From positions 575,501 to 639,500 of the forward strand of contig NC_050726.1 in the NCBI RefSeq assembly GCF_013402915.1: DNA of 64,000 nucleotides, given 5' to 3'. The notes beneath the pieces were generated by a model, which was given only the letters and a program-made list of their open reading frames with translations, was not told the DNA's origin and made no database searches. Positions within the stretch are counted from its first letter, which is position 1. Each line of letters begins with the position of its first letter. Below are positions 41,809 through 51,618 of this stretch, in pieces. Position numbers and translations under genes: made by a program. This DNA comes from Zygotorulaspora mrakii. Taxonomy: Eukaryota; Ascomycota; Saccharomycetes; Saccharomycetales; Saccharomycetaceae.

Positions 41809-44800
41809 ATGGATGAGCTGACAATCAGTTACGGTCTATTAGCACCCCAGGTTCGTATTGCTCGTGATTCGCATATTTTGCCAATTTCAAAGATATTGTA
41901 TCCTTCAGGTCAAACGGGGTTTTTTTTAACTTGCGGAAGGGATGGTTCAGTTATAAAGCACAAATGCGACTTTGATGGGAATTCTGTTGGAAGTAGGAGG
42001 ATGCAGGTTCATAGTGATTGGGTTAGTGATATTATACAAGTTGATGAAAACAAGTTCATAACAGTGAGTTACGATTTCTCAATAATATTGCTTACTCTAC
42101 ATGAAGATGAATTGGACACTTGGGATATGAAGATAATAGGTGATCACGACGATTATATCAAAAATATCGCTGAGATACCTGCAAGTAACGGTGGATTTCT
42201 GTTTGCTACTGGAGGGCTGGATAAAAAAGTTAAAATATGGAGTTTAGAGAATGACAGCGCTACTCTGGTTCACGAATACGATAATTCTCAAGCAGACGAC
42301 ACGGGGTCAATATACGCACTTGCATCTGTTGACAGTGACTTTAGTGGTTTGTTTGATTTAGTAGCTGGAGATTGTAATGGTAATATCATTTTTTATTCCA
42401 GCTTACACAGGACAGAAATCTTGCGCATTGATGGAGCACACGACACAAATATCAAAATAATACGATTAATAGACAATTGCACGCGCTTGATTACTGCGTC
42501 GTCTGATGGATATATCTGCGTATGGGATCTTACGCATAAAGGAGAAAGTTTTCCAAAAGTTAGAGCTTTCAAGTGGGACTGTTCAATATGGGCTATAAAA
42601 GGTTCCACCATAGATCATCTATACATAGGTGATTCTAAAGGGGGAATTTGTAGAGCCGATCTATCAGACGAGGAAACCCTAAAAGTAGACAACGTTTATG
42701 GAACTAACGGAAACTCCAAAAATGATCATTGCAAGAAAGGTAAAAAAGCTGGTGGTATTCTTGATATAATGGTTTTACCGAATGATATTTTAATGTTTTC
42801 TAAATCTACCGACTCGAATTTATATCGTCTGAAACTACGGACGAACTCTTTAAAAGTATCAGAGGGCGGATTTGCTTTAACTAAAAGTTCTCTTTTAACA
42901 AATAGAAGACACGTTATAACCGAAAATTCAAGAGGCGAAATTCAAAGATGGGATATAGTAACATGCGCTCTTGTAAACACTTTTGAACCCTCAGAGGGTA
43001 ATTTCGACGAAGTTGTCTCAAAATACACGTCTCGGGAAATTCTATCACACTGGTGCAGCGTTTCCGTAAAAGTTGGAATGTTATTTGTAAAGCTCAATCC
43101 ACGCCTTTTTAACACTGAAGTCTATGGATCCGCCTTAGAAAGTTATAAAGTTGTTAATGGAATTCAATTAAGCGCAGACGAAAGATACAATCTTGGGAAA
43201 ATAGTCGTGAATTCACTGTTCAACGAATTTTTGAACTACGAAATTGAAAAAGATAAATCTTTTAGAAAAAATCTTTCTTCGAAAAGAAAGGAAAGCTTAT
43301 TGCATCACAAAGATGGATCTGCTACACCTACAGTTATTCCTGAGCAGGAGTCTACCTCAAAGGGCAAGGACAAAAGAAAGAGATCTGCATTCTACCGTTT
43401 CACATCAACAGCACCAGCCTCAGAGAGTGGTTCCCCTATCGTATCAGCACCAAGTACACCTGTTCTCCCTGCCGAAAATTCAGACTTACCTGTGGAAGAA
43501 CATCCTCTATTGCCACCATCGGCCAATTTAACTTCATCTACCGAAGTGTTTGCGGAATCTAGTGATGCTTTGAACGCTTCTGCTCCAAAATCTTCTGATG
43601 GTCGCGCACTAAGTTCTGGATCATTGATCGGCCGAAAACTAAGGATGTTGAAAACATATTCTACTAATCGGCCAAACAATGGAACATCATCGACTGGAGA
43701 TGCGCTTGTATCTGACGTTGAGGATTCATTCACTGAGGATGAAAATACGCACGAACCCATTGTATGGAACCAATCTTTCAGTAATGAAAATTCGAACTCT
43801 CAGCAGGCTGTAGACGCAATCGCTACAAAACTAAAAAATATAGAAGTTTCACAAACATCTTCAGAGTTGGCCGTGGCAAAAAATCATGATGTACCCAAAC
43901 CACCATCTCAGAGCATGTCTGATTACATTGATCAATTACATGAAGGTTATGTTCAACAATTTGTCTCGAATCACTCGTCATTGAAATTACTTGCAAGAAA
44001 AACTCCAGAGACAAGAATAGTACGAGACACTGCTTCCCCTATACTACGAATCAGAAATGGTGTTTTGCTTGTAGTACACAACTGGAAGAAAAATTCATGC
44101 GGGCCTACGGCTTTATTTTCAACCTACTTGCCTGCATCACGCACTTCCGAGAATGATAGTGGCTGTATCCTTAACGAAGGTGATGATGATGAAGAGGACA
44201 GTCAAAGTAACGAGGAAGAAAAGCTTTTCAATTACGAGCAGATTGATCATGAATGTGGTAATGGGATGAGTAAGCGACAAATTTTTGAGGGGTTGGAGCG
44301 TAATCTACCATTTTGGTCGGCTAAAGCCTTACTATGCGATACGATGATAACGAAACAACAATCAAAGTTAAATTTTGTAATCACACCTTGGCAGCCAACT
44401 GAGCAGCCAGTATCGCCTACTACACAAGTTCAACAACATGGACATCAGCATCACAGACTAAGATTTGGCAGATCCAAATCCAGCGATCTTGTGTTAAGTT
44501 CCTCAGATCTACCGAAGATATCGGATTCGAATATGAAGCTAGTCGCTCCAGGCATGATAAAGGTGAAAAAGATTAAAACCTACATTGCAGATAGGTTTGA
44601 ATCGAAGACGCCTGAGATGAAAGCAAAAATTGAACCATCTGAATGGCTGGAGATTTTGTGTAAAAACCAGGTCCTTGACAATGACATGACTTTAAGTACC
44701 GTCAGGACCTTGTATTGGAAATCGCGAGGTGACATAGTATTTGAGTACAGAAGAAAGTGTACAGATCTGGTTGGCTTATCCCCTTTGACCGAGTCACATA

Positions 44801-44811
44801 ACAATAAATAA
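41809..44811 (+). CDS. DUF1: WD40 protein, WDR48/UAF1 type
   Basis: Orthologue of S. cerevisiae Duf1 (YOL087C), a WD-repeat partner of the deubiquitinases Ubp9/Ubp13 and counterpart of human WDR48. The 1000 residues compare with about 1116. WD40 repeats fill about 15-400, with units such as LFATGGLDKKVKIWS, LITASSDGYICVWDL and a later GEIQRWDIV. A Ser/Pro-rich linker follows at about 490-690. The C-terminal part (about 720-990) is the WDR48-type conserved region, ending in a ubiquitin-like segment with WLEILCKNQVLDNDMTL. It lies between MHF1 and RPB5, joining markers of the two S. cerevisiae regions. Confidence 0.92.
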   Translation: MDELTISYGLLAPQVRIARDSHILPISKILYPSGQTGFFLTCGRDGSVIKHKCDFDGNSVGSRRMQVHSDWVSDIIQVDENKFITVSYDFSIILLTLHEDELDTWDMKIIGDHDDYIKNIAEIPASNGGFLFATGGLDKKVKIWSLENDSATLVHEYDNSQADDTGSIYALASVDSDFSGLFDLVAGDCNGNIIFYSSLHRTEILRIDGAHDTNIKIIRLIDNCTRLITASSDGYICVWDLTHKGESFPKVRAFKWDCSIWAIKGSTIDHLYIGDSKGGICRADLSDEETLKVDNVYGTNGNSKNDHCKKGKKAGGILDIMVLPNDILMFSKSTDSNLYRLKLRTNSLKVSEGGFALTKSSLLTNRRHVITENSRGEIQRWDIVTCALVNTFEPSEGNFDEVVSKYTSREILSHWCSVSVKVGMLFVKLNPRLFNTEVYGSALESYKVVNGIQLSADERYNLGKIVVNSLFNEFLNYEIEKDKSFRKNLSSKRKESLLHHKDGSATPTVIPEQESTSKGKDKRKRSAFYRFTSTAPASESGSPIVSAPSTPVLPAENSDLPVEEHPLLPPSANLTSSTEVFAESSDALNASAPKSSDGRALSSGSLIGRKLRMLKTYSTNRPNNGTSSTGDALVSDVEDSFTEDENTHEPIVWNQSFSNENSNSQQAVDAIATKLKNIEVSQTSSELAVAKNHDVPKPPSQSMSDYIDQLHEGYVQQFVSNHSSLKLLARKTPETRIVRDTASPILRIRNGVLLVVHNWKKNSCGPTALFSTYLPASRTSENDSGCILNEGDDDEEDSQSNEEEKLFNYEQIDHECGNGMSKRQIFEGLERNLPFWSAKALLCDTMITKQQSKLNFVITPWQPTEQPVSPTTQVQQHGHQHHRLRFGRSKSSDLVLSSSDLPKISDSNMKLVAPGMIKVKKIKTYIADRFESKTPEMKAKIEPSEWLEILCKNQVLDNDMTLSTVRTLYWKSRGDIVFEYRRKCTDLVGLSPLTESHNNK

Positions 44812-44955
44812 AGAAATAATTTGTAAGAAATATAATGACGTTTTATGAAGCGACTTGGTCCTCCGACTCATTATCTATCGGCTTCGATTAGCGACTATTC
44901 TGTAAGCTTATTGCTTCGTAGATTGTTATTTTTGTTTCTGTGTTTTTCGCTAGAG

Positions 44956-44979
44956 GCGATGAGTTGAACAAAAATTTTT
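44956..44979 (+). promoter_or_regulatory. PAC plus RRPE upstream of RPB5
   Basis: A perfect PAC core GCGATGAG at 44956-44963 is followed six bases later by AAAAATTTTT, an RRPE core, at 44970-44979, about 180-200 bp before RPB5. The pair is the signature of ribosome-biogenesis regulon promoters, to which shared RNA polymerase subunits belong. The rest of the 347-bp region shows an A-tract and nothing else. Confidence 0.75.
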
Positions 44980-45158
44980 AGTTGATGAAATTTCAAAATG
45001 AAAAAAAAAAACAGATTTTGAAGAGCCGGATTGATAAATTATTCTGGAAACTATTTAGTCCATCGGTTAGGTCAATTGCATAGAGGATAATACTTTATCA
45101 AATTATACACTCATCTTCCTTTTGTCACTGTGTCAGAACTGTAATATAATCAAAACTA

Positions 45159-45806
45159 ATGGATCAAGAAAACGAGAGAAATATATCCAGGTTATGGAGA
45201 ACCTTTAAGACAGTCAAGGAAATGGTCAAGGATAGAGGCTATTTTATCGCACAAGAGGAAATTGAGCTGCCTTTGGAAGACTTCAAAGCTAAGTACTGTG
45301 ACTCTATGGGGAGACCGCAAAGAAGAATGATGTCATTTCAATCAAATCCTACTGAAGACGCAATCACTAAATTTCCAACTTTGGGATCTCTTTGGGTTGA
45401 ATTTTGTGATGAACCAACAGTTGGTGTCAAGACAATGAAAACCTTTGTCATACATATCCAAGAGAAGAATTTCCAAACCGGTATTTTCGTTTATCAAAAT
45501 AACATTACACCCAGTGCGATGAAATTAGTTCCATCTATACCTCCAGCTACTATTGAAACATTTCATGAAGCCGCATTGGTTGTTAACATCACACATCATG
45601 AACTGGTTCCAAAGCACATTAAGTTGAATGAAGAAGAGAAGCAAGAGTTATTAAAAAGATATAGACTTAAAGAATCGCAATTGCCTAGAATCCAAAGGGC
45701 AGATCCAGTAGCATTGTATTTAGGACTCAAGAGGGGGGAAGTGGTCAAGATTATTAGAAATAGTGAAACAGCGGGTCGTTATGCCAGTTACAGAATTTGC
45801 ATGTGA
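45159..45806 (+). CDS. RPB5: RNA polymerase subunit shared by Pol I, II and III
   Basis: Subunit ABC27/Rpb5, in the jaw of all three nuclear RNA polymerases. The 215 residues are exactly the S. cerevisiae length. The N-terminal jaw domain ([21 protein letters not shown]) and the C-terminal archaeal RpoH-like assembly domain ([20 protein letters not shown], then [11 protein letters not shown]) are complete, ending with [10 protein letters not shown]. It is convergent with RIB7, as in S. cerevisiae (YBR153-154). Confidence 0.98.
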   Translation: MDQENERNISRLWRTFKTVKEMVKDRGYFIAQEEIELPLEDFKAKYCDSMGRPQRRMMSFQSNPTEDAITKFPTLGSLWVEFCDEPTVGVKTMKTFVIHIQEKNFQTGIFVYQNNITPSAMKLVPSIPPATIETFHEAALVVNITHHELVPKHIKLNEEEKQELLKRYRLKESQLPRIQRADPVALYLGLKRGEVVKIIRNSETAGRYASYRICM

Positions 45807-45934
45807 TTCAATTCTCAGCGTTTTAGATTTTTTAACGATAGAATTCTCATGGTAGTTTCTTTTTCTCTATTTAAACCTGTACACTAATTTAATAAAAGAG
45901 CACTTTACTGTCATCCTGATTGTACGCTAGAATA

Positions 45935-46663
45935 TTATTTAGATAGATGGGCTGCTAGAACTGCATCGTTGGTACCTCTCCACCAGTTTACATCACAAAG
46001 GGACATTCCAGTTGTGGGGCTCACTTCGACCCCGTTTCTTCCTAAAAAGGTGGGTCCAATTGTAATGACAAGATTGTCGACCAAATCGGGCCTCAATATA
46101 AGTTGGTTTATAACATTTGCTCCACCCTCTACCATCACGGACTTGATTCTATATCTGGTGCGTAAAATATGCATCATTTTATCCCAATCAAATGACCCTA
46201 AATCGGTGCAGCTACAAGCTAAGTACTCGGCACCAGTTTCTTTATCAGCGGGCTCTTTGTCAACAACAATTATAGGGCTTTTACCTTCGCCGCTCAGGAA
46301 GAGCTCTTGCATCTTGGAGCCGCTAAATTTCCATTTTTGTTTAGCATCGAGGATTATTGGCCTCGGAGAATGTTCCCTGGCATCAGGGCCACCGTATTTA
46401 CAATTGAGGCCCGGATTGTCCGCTAGAGCAGTTCCACTTCCAATCAGTATCCCATCATGGTGATATCGTAGATAATGTGTCATAGTTTTTGTCTCGGGGT
46501 GTGAGATTGTTGTTCTAATACCATGACCCTTTGATATTCTGGAGTCAAGAGATTGAGCATAAGTAAGGGTTACCGAGGGCCTTGATAAGTTTTCATCATT
46601 GTTTGGTGGCAGATAAGGCGAGAGAAAGTCACTGACATCAGGTCTCAATGACCCCAAAGACAT
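45935..46663 (-). CDS. RIB7: Riboflavin biosynthesis reductase
   Basis: NADPH-dependent reductase acting on diaminohydroxyphosphoribosylamino-pyrimidine, the second step of riboflavin synthesis in fungi. The 242 residues compare with about 244. The DHFR-like fold shows VTLTYAQSLDSRIS at the N-terminus, GSGTALADNPGLN near 76-88, and MVEGGANVINQLI, the NADPH-site block, near 175-187. It is tandem with SPP381. Confidence 0.96.
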   Translation of the reverse strand: MSLGSLRPDVSDFLSPYLPPNNDENLSRPSVTLTYAQSLDSRISKGHGIRTTISHPETKTMTHYLRYHHDGILIGSGTALADNPGLNCKYGGPDAREHSPRPIILDAKQKWKFSGSKMQELFLSGEGKSPIIVVDKEPADKETGAEYLACSCTDLGSFDWDKMMHILRTRYRIKSVMVEGGANVINQLILRPDLVDNLVITIGPTFLGRNGVEVSPTTGMSLCDVNWWRGTNDAVLAAHLSK

Positions 46664-46777
46664 TTTTGTTTCCCCAATTTACTTTTTATCTTTAGTTTGA
46701 ATAGTTCAATTTTTAATCTTCTACTTCTCAAAAGTTTTATAATTTATCACGTTAAATACGAAAAACACAAAAAGAAG

Positions 46778-47560
46778 CTATAAAACAGAATACTCCGTAT
46801 CTTCGTTTCCACCTTCTCGATCATTCAATTTTGCGAATGTTATGTCTTGTACGCGATTGGGTTTGTATTGATTTGCCGATTGAGACACGGCCTTTATCGT
46901 TGGCTTGGGCGCCCTTTCAGAAACTCCCGCATCGCCCATCTTGCTGAACTTTAGCTTGTTAGCCTCGTACTCTTCGAGCTCTAGTTGTTTGGCCAAAAGT
47001 CTATCTCTACGACGCTTCCTTCGTGCTTCTTGGCGCTCGAGCCATTTCATCTCCTCACGAGTAGGATCTATAACATCGCTGTCATCCAGTAACATCGCTC
47101 GTATCAGTAAATCTTTATCTGTACTGTAGTTCATATTCATCTGGCGTTTAGATTCCTCTTGTAGCGTGAGAATGTCATTTTCATGCTTCACTTTTTGCAT
47201 CCTACTTGCTCGTTTCTTCATCTCTCTTTCCTCTAAACTTTGTTGAACCTCATCTTCATTTGGTCTTTTCGCAATTCTTGATTTCTTTATGAACACAGGC
47301 TTATGCAAGGCTATAATCTGGTCCTCATGACTACTATCGCTACTAGTACTACTAGTGCTATCGCTACTTTCAGTGCCACTATCTTCCTCTTTGCCGTGTA
47401 TGTCTTCACTGCGCTGTTGATCTATACCTTTTGTATCAGCAACAACACCTGCAGTAGGCTGTTGAGGGACATCAGATTCGCTGTCTTCATCACTGGAACT
47501 TTTCAAATCACTATTCTCCTCGTTGTTATCAAGCACTCTTCTAAAATGTCTGACTGCCAT
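46778..47560 (-). CDS. SPP381: U4/U6.U5 tri-snRNP protein Spp381 (MFAP1-like)
   Basis: Spliceosomal protein of the tri-snRNP, interacting with Prp38. The 260 residues compare with about 291. The N-terminal half is Ser/Asp/Glu-rich. A conserved MFAP1-type segment follows with KKSRIAKRP, a long charged helix, MLLDDSDVIDPTREEMKWLERQEARR and a basic KRRRDRLLAKQLELEEYEANKL. The end is short and polar. Its place between RIB7 and APD1/MPD2 genes agrees with YBR152W. Confidence 0.9.
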   Translation of the reverse strand: MAVRHFRRVLDNNEENSDLKSSSDEDSESDVPQQPTAGVVADTKGIDQQRSEDIHGKEEDSGTESSDSTSSTSSDSSHEDQIIALHKPVFIKKSRIAKRPNEDEVQQSLEEREMKKRASRMQKVKHENDILTLQEESKRQMNMNYSTDKDLLIRAMLLDDSDVIDPTREEMKWLERQEARRKRRRDRLLAKQLELEEYEANKLKFSKMGDAGVSERAPKPTIKAVSQSANQYKPNRVQDITFAKLNDREGGNEDTEYSVL

Positions 47561-47710
47561 TATTTTATCTATCTTTCTTGTACATGTCTAAAATGATATA
47601 CGTCATACGCATATATTTCAGTAGTCAAGTCATTCAAACAAACGGTTAAACCTAATTACATAAATATGAAGAAAACTCTAAGAAAAAAAAAGCTAAGAAA
47701 GAGGAAAGAT

Positions 47711-48385
47711 TTAGTATTCCGTGAACAACACTTTTGCCCATATCTTGAGTGATTGGATCAAACCGTATCCTGGCTCATTTTTCTCCTCATGACAATGGCT
47801 AAGTTTTTGGTGATATGCATCTCCTGATATATTACCAATATAGCTATTACTGCCAAATCCTCCCACAAAATAAACGTTTTTCACATCAAATTCTAACCAA
47901 AGAGTATCATGAACATGTGTCTCATCGTCATGTGGCAACCAATGTTTCGCATCTGGATGCCGATGGACAAAATGTTTAGCTAGTTTCTTTTCGTTTGCGG
48001 GGTCTAGATCCAACTTTGTCAATGTGCCAACAAAATAGCCTCTTGGACTTGACATAGGAGTTTCAAATGGGTTCAAAGAACGCTTTTCAATCGTCATTGT
48101 AACATTTCGGCCGGAATCGAAATTTTTATATGACGTGCTCATCTGACTCAGTAGTAATATCGGGTTGCCGTTATTGGAAAGTCCTTCAACGTCATGGCAA
48201 CCATCAGATGAAATGTAATATTCGACCATTGAAACAGGCAGCCCAAATGAAGTCAAGGAGTTGAAATGTAAAAGTGATTCCGAGTATACCATTTTTCTTG
48301 CTACTTTAGCAGCTTTCAACTCACTATGGCCATGAACAAACGTGAACCATGGTGCAAGGAGGACTAATATGATAATGTTGAGCAT
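47711..48385 (-). CDS. Secreted CREG-family protein
   Basis: Member of the CREG (cellular repressor of E1A-stimulated genes) family, an FMN-binding split-barrel fold without known enzymatic activity in most members. The 224 residues start with a signal peptide (MLNIIILVLLAPWFTFVHG). The core has ARKMVYSESLLHFNSLTSFG. Later come the typical LAKHFVHRHPDAKHWLPHDD and the DTLWLEFDVKNVYFVGGFG block with YIGNISGDAY. Two N-glycosylation sequons (NVT and NIS) fit the secretory route. The frame is open 23 codons further upstream but the first ATG is at 48385, directly before the signal sequence. I do not recall an S. cerevisiae orthologue. It diverges from MPD2. Confidence 0.85.
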   Translation of the reverse strand: MLNIIILVLLAPWFTFVHGHSELKAAKVARKMVYSESLLHFNSLTSFGLPVSMVEYYISSDGCHDVEGLSNNGNPILLLSQMSTSYKNFDSGRNVTMTIEKRSLNPFETPMSSPRGYFVGTLTKLDLDPANEKKLAKHFVHRHPDAKHWLPHDDETHVHDTLWLEFDVKNVYFVGGFGSNSYIGNISGDAYHQKLSHCHEEKNEPGYGLIQSLKIWAKVLFTEY

Positions 48386-48595
48386 TCGAGTAAAAGAAAG
48401 CGTGTTTGCTAGGTACCTTGCTGTCTTGCTGTCTTGCAAAGCAAATTTAATCACCTTGCTCTTCTCTCCCCTGCTTACTTATATACCCTTTGAAAGACGC
48501 TCTTTTTCATTTTTATTGCAAATTCCAAAAATACACAATCTCAAAAAAGATGACATACAGAACCATTGTCAAGAAACCTACTAGATCGGCGATAA

Positions 48596-49411
48596 ATGTT
48601 GGTTTTACAACTGATTTTAGTATGGAAATGCTTGTTGATACAATTGGCTGCTTGTTCCTCCTCAAAGGAGAGAACACATGTGGACTTAGCAATGTCAATC
48701 GATGAGTACTACGATACCGTTAATAGTAAAATATCGTATACCATGGTGGAATTTACCACGCCATGGTGTCACCATTGTAAGAAATTGAAGCCAAACTTTC
48801 TGAAGCTGAGCAAGATGTACGAAAACGATACAACTGTACCACCAGTAAAATTTCTAGAAGTGAATTGTGAAGTTTTTGGTACAACGATTTGCAGAGATAT
48901 GCCTGGATTCCCAATGATCTATTTAATCCAACCCCGAGTTAAACCCTTAATTTTACCAAAAAGTGAAACATCTGTACCATTTTGGCGCAAACTATGGACG
49001 AAAATTCGTAATAGAATCGAAGATCCAATGTGGCAATTAGATAAGGATAGAATCATCAATTATAATGGTAAACGTGAGGCAATCCCCATGAAAAAATTCA
49101 TTGAAAGTGTAAGAGCTAAGGATGCTTTGGTGGAAAGAGTGAACAATGTACTGAATGATAAATTCGAATGTTCACAGGATGACGAACCTTGCCAACTGGG
49201 CAAAAGATATGTTTTGGAGAACTTGGATAAACTGTCACCAAAGCAATTGGGACAAGAGAGGTTGAAATTGGAATCAATTATAAAAAATGCGGGCGAAAAA
49301 GAAGACGATGCAATCAAGGTCGCAATTGAACTGATAAAATTCAAATTACAAATTTTAAACCATTTTGATAAGAGCAATGAAGAGCAGATAAATGTATACG
49401 ATGAATTATAA
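48596..49411 (+). CDS. MPD2: ER protein disulfide isomerase-family protein
   Basis: Thioredoxin-fold oxidoreductase of the ER lumen that assists disulfide formation. The 271 residues (about 277 in S. cerevisiae) begin with a hydrophobic signal sequence. They contain one thioredoxin domain with active site C58-HHC-61 (FTTPWCHHCKKLKP) and a cis-proline in DMPGFPMIY. A charged helical C-terminal part ends in -YDEL, an ER retrieval signal in which the first residue differs from the HDEL of S. cerevisiae. It is divergent from the CREG gene and convergent with APD1, with only 6 bp between the two stop codons. Confidence 0.93.
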   Translation: MLVLQLILVWKCLLIQLAACSSSKERTHVDLAMSIDEYYDTVNSKISYTMVEFTTPWCHHCKKLKPNFLKLSKMYENDTTVPPVKFLEVNCEVFGTTICRDMPGFPMIYLIQPRVKPLILPKSETSVPFWRKLWTKIRNRIEDPMWQLDKDRIINYNGKREAIPMKKFIESVRAKDALVERVNNVLNDKFECSQDDEPCQLGKRYVLENLDKLSPKQLGQERLKLESIIKNAGEKEDDAIKVAIELIKFKLQILNHFDKSNEEQINVYDEL

Positions 49412-49417
49412 ACTTGC

Positions 49418-50347
49418 CTACCATTGTGGATATTTCTGAATGCATCTCACCTTTTCTGGCCATGGTAACTTCGGCTTTTCTGGTAAAATAATACCATCAA
49501 CGACGCAAGGTACGTTTGTTGGAGTAATACGTGCTAGCCAAATGAGCGAATTATTTTTTTTCAGGAAAAGTTGCAAATTTGCAGCAAATTTGTGACCACC
49601 AACGTGGTTGACGAATGCGACATTGACACCATTTGGCCTTGCATCACTGATATCTCTATAGAGACCAATATTTTGTAGACTTTTATCAAACGTTTTTTTC
49701 AAATACGGTGCTGTGATGCCACACCTTTTGTCCCTCTTTGCATGCGAACATATGAATACAAACGCCTGTTCCCGTGCCTCCGATAAGTACGGTTTCTCCC
49801 GCAGCAGTTGCTCCCTTGATACTGAGCGATTGAGCAGGATCGGTACTAGCTCCTCCAGCGTTTCATCAACTTTCGTTGCTTCCAGATCGTTTATCCAAAT
49901 GAAAAACGGTAGCACCAACACATTGTTCTTCGTACCGCGCATAACCTGGATGTCCATGATGTCCTTTGGCAGCGACGACACGGCTGTAGTGAAGGAGTTA
50001 CCCTGCCCGACATCGCTGAATCTCCCACCGTTCGATTTGCACCACTCGCTTATCTTGTATTCAACCGACTTGTCGTTTTCCGCACATGCATCATGTTCCC
50101 AGTCCTTCTGCGACGTGGGAACGACGAAGTGAATCTTTGGTGCCTTCGAAGTGTTAAACAGTGCTTCGCTCTTGTCGATTTTCAGCTTGTCGAAGATCCG
50201 GTCCAGCTCCTCGAGATCCGCATCCTCCTGTGAGCAATCAACGCAGCACTCGCTCTCGTCACAGATGTCTGCGACCTCCTCGATCTTCTTGGCGTCGTCC
50301 TTGCTGACGCTATCGCCTCTGCGGTGGAACAACCGTAACAACCCCAT
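49418..50347 (-). CDS. APD1: Thioredoxin-like [2Fe-2S] protein Apd1
   Basis: Thioredoxin-like ferredoxin of the Apd1/Aim32 family (sucrase-ferredoxin-like). Loss in S. cerevisiae affects actin patches and tolerance to redox-active compounds. The 309 residues compare with about 316. The probable cluster ligands C200 and C209 (FICSHAKRDKRCG) and H248 and H252 (NHVGGHKFA) follow the C-x8-C plus H-x3-H pattern known for the family. The open frame runs 32 codons further, but MGLLRLFHRRGD at 50347 aligns with the start of the yeast protein. The adjoining gene order (SPP381, APD1, TBS1) is that of YBR150-152. Confidence 0.93.
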   Translation of the reverse strand: MGLLRLFHRRGDSVSKDDAKKIEEVADICDESECCVDCSQEDADLEELDRIFDKLKIDKSEALFNTSKAPKIHFVVPTSQKDWEHDACAENDKSVEYKISEWCKSNGGRFSDVGQGNSFTTAVSSLPKDIMDIQVMRGTKNNVLVLPFFIWINDLEATKVDETLEELVPILLNRSVSREQLLREKPYLSEAREQAFVFICSHAKRDKRCGITAPYLKKTFDKSLQNIGLYRDISDARPNGVNVAFVNHVGGHKFAANLQLFLKKNNSLIWLARITPTNVPCVVDGIILPEKPKLPWPEKVRCIQKYPQW

Positions 50348-51618
50348 TTTCGCGCGCCCAACAACGGTTTTATACCACCAGGACGGCCTGTTCTGAACAG
50401 CTTCTCGTCTAGCACCTTGCTCAACATGAACATTCAAACACACATATATATGTACACCAGCATGCCGTCAAGCGCCTAGGAGAAGCGCTGTTGCAGTCGT
50501 CAATCGATAATCTCCGTTCACGAAGCACCTTGCCTGTTTGTCATTTTCATCCGCGCGAGCTGAAAACAAAACAAAATCCGTGAAAAAGTAGAAAACTGAG
50601 TAGCCGTTAATGTCCGGCTGTCTCGTGAATAGTGATATATAAGACCCAATCCCCGGAGGAACACAAAACACAAACGCCCCCCGTAATGAATCATGTTTTT
50701 TTGTGATCACTTTTGGCAGCACCTCTACAGGAAAACCAAGCATTTCTAGACCGAGAGCGGGAGCACGGTTCTGGTAGAGCTGCTGTTCACAACGCTTGGC
50801 ATCCACCACACTCTCATGAGACCTGCACTCTTTCAGTTTTCGGTGCCTCTGGGACACCAGCATGACGAGCGAACCATGACTGGAAGACACCTTGGAGAGT
50901 GTTTTAGCCGCTGAGCGTTCTGTCCGTGTGGAATGAGCAAGGTGCAGCGACGCAAGTCACAGCGGCATGAGCGTTGCGGAAGTCGACAGCTACCGTACAG
51001 AACGACATGAACGCCCCATACTCCTAAAGGGACCGGAAATAAGAAAAAAGGGACCTGCAGGTAGCGATTACATCACGGAACCATTTACACCACCTTTCGT
51101 ATTACCCGCACTATCTAAACTACCCGCACTACCCGCACTACCCGCACTACCCGCACTGTATAGGTTGTTCCACTTTTTCCGCGTTGTCCCACTTTTGTTG
51201 CTGCCGCCTCAGTAATGTTTTTGCTTTGCGCATGGTCATGTAGCGGGTCCGTTTTTTTCCGGCTCCATTGTTCCTTCCGCCTGTACCCGCTTATCCGAGT
51301 TACCTAAAGGAAACACAAAGAATTCAGGAAATTAAGAAAAATGTGGAAAAAAAACAACAACAAACGGCTCAACATTTTTAAAGAAACCTTGAAAAGCTTA
51401 CTTATATTGAACCATTTCAATCTGCGACGACTCTGTTTGATTAGACCGCGAGCAAGGAACTTTGCAATTCTCATCTTTCGACCTGTCCACTAAGCATCTC
51501 TTGGTATTCTGCGGTCGCATCTGATCTAATTGTGGTCTTGTACAAGCGATTTAAGGTGTGACAGGAGCGGTAGCGGCGAAAGTGGAAGTGGAAGTGGTAG
51601 TGTGGCAATCATCAGTCC
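50348..51618. other. APD1-HAL9/TBS1 divergent intergenic region
   Basis: This 1271-bp divergent region includes a 140-codon minus-strand open frame (50468-50890) without recognisable features, probably chance. It also holds a tandem TACCCGCA array at 51102-51155 and A-rich tracts near 51340. Long promoters are usual for regulator genes. No RNA gene is seen. Confidence 0.5.
51102..51155. repeat. CTACCCGCA tandem array with a Reb1 core
   Basis: TTACCCGCA at 51102-51110 contains the perfect Reb1 core TTACCCG. After a short spacer come four tandem copies of CTACCCGCA (51120-51155), each one base different from that core. Confidence 0.85.

Noticed and set aside
50468..50890. 140-codon open frame on the minus strand
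   Set aside because: No domain, no recognised homologue, and located in a long divergent promoter. GC-rich DNA gives such frames by chance.
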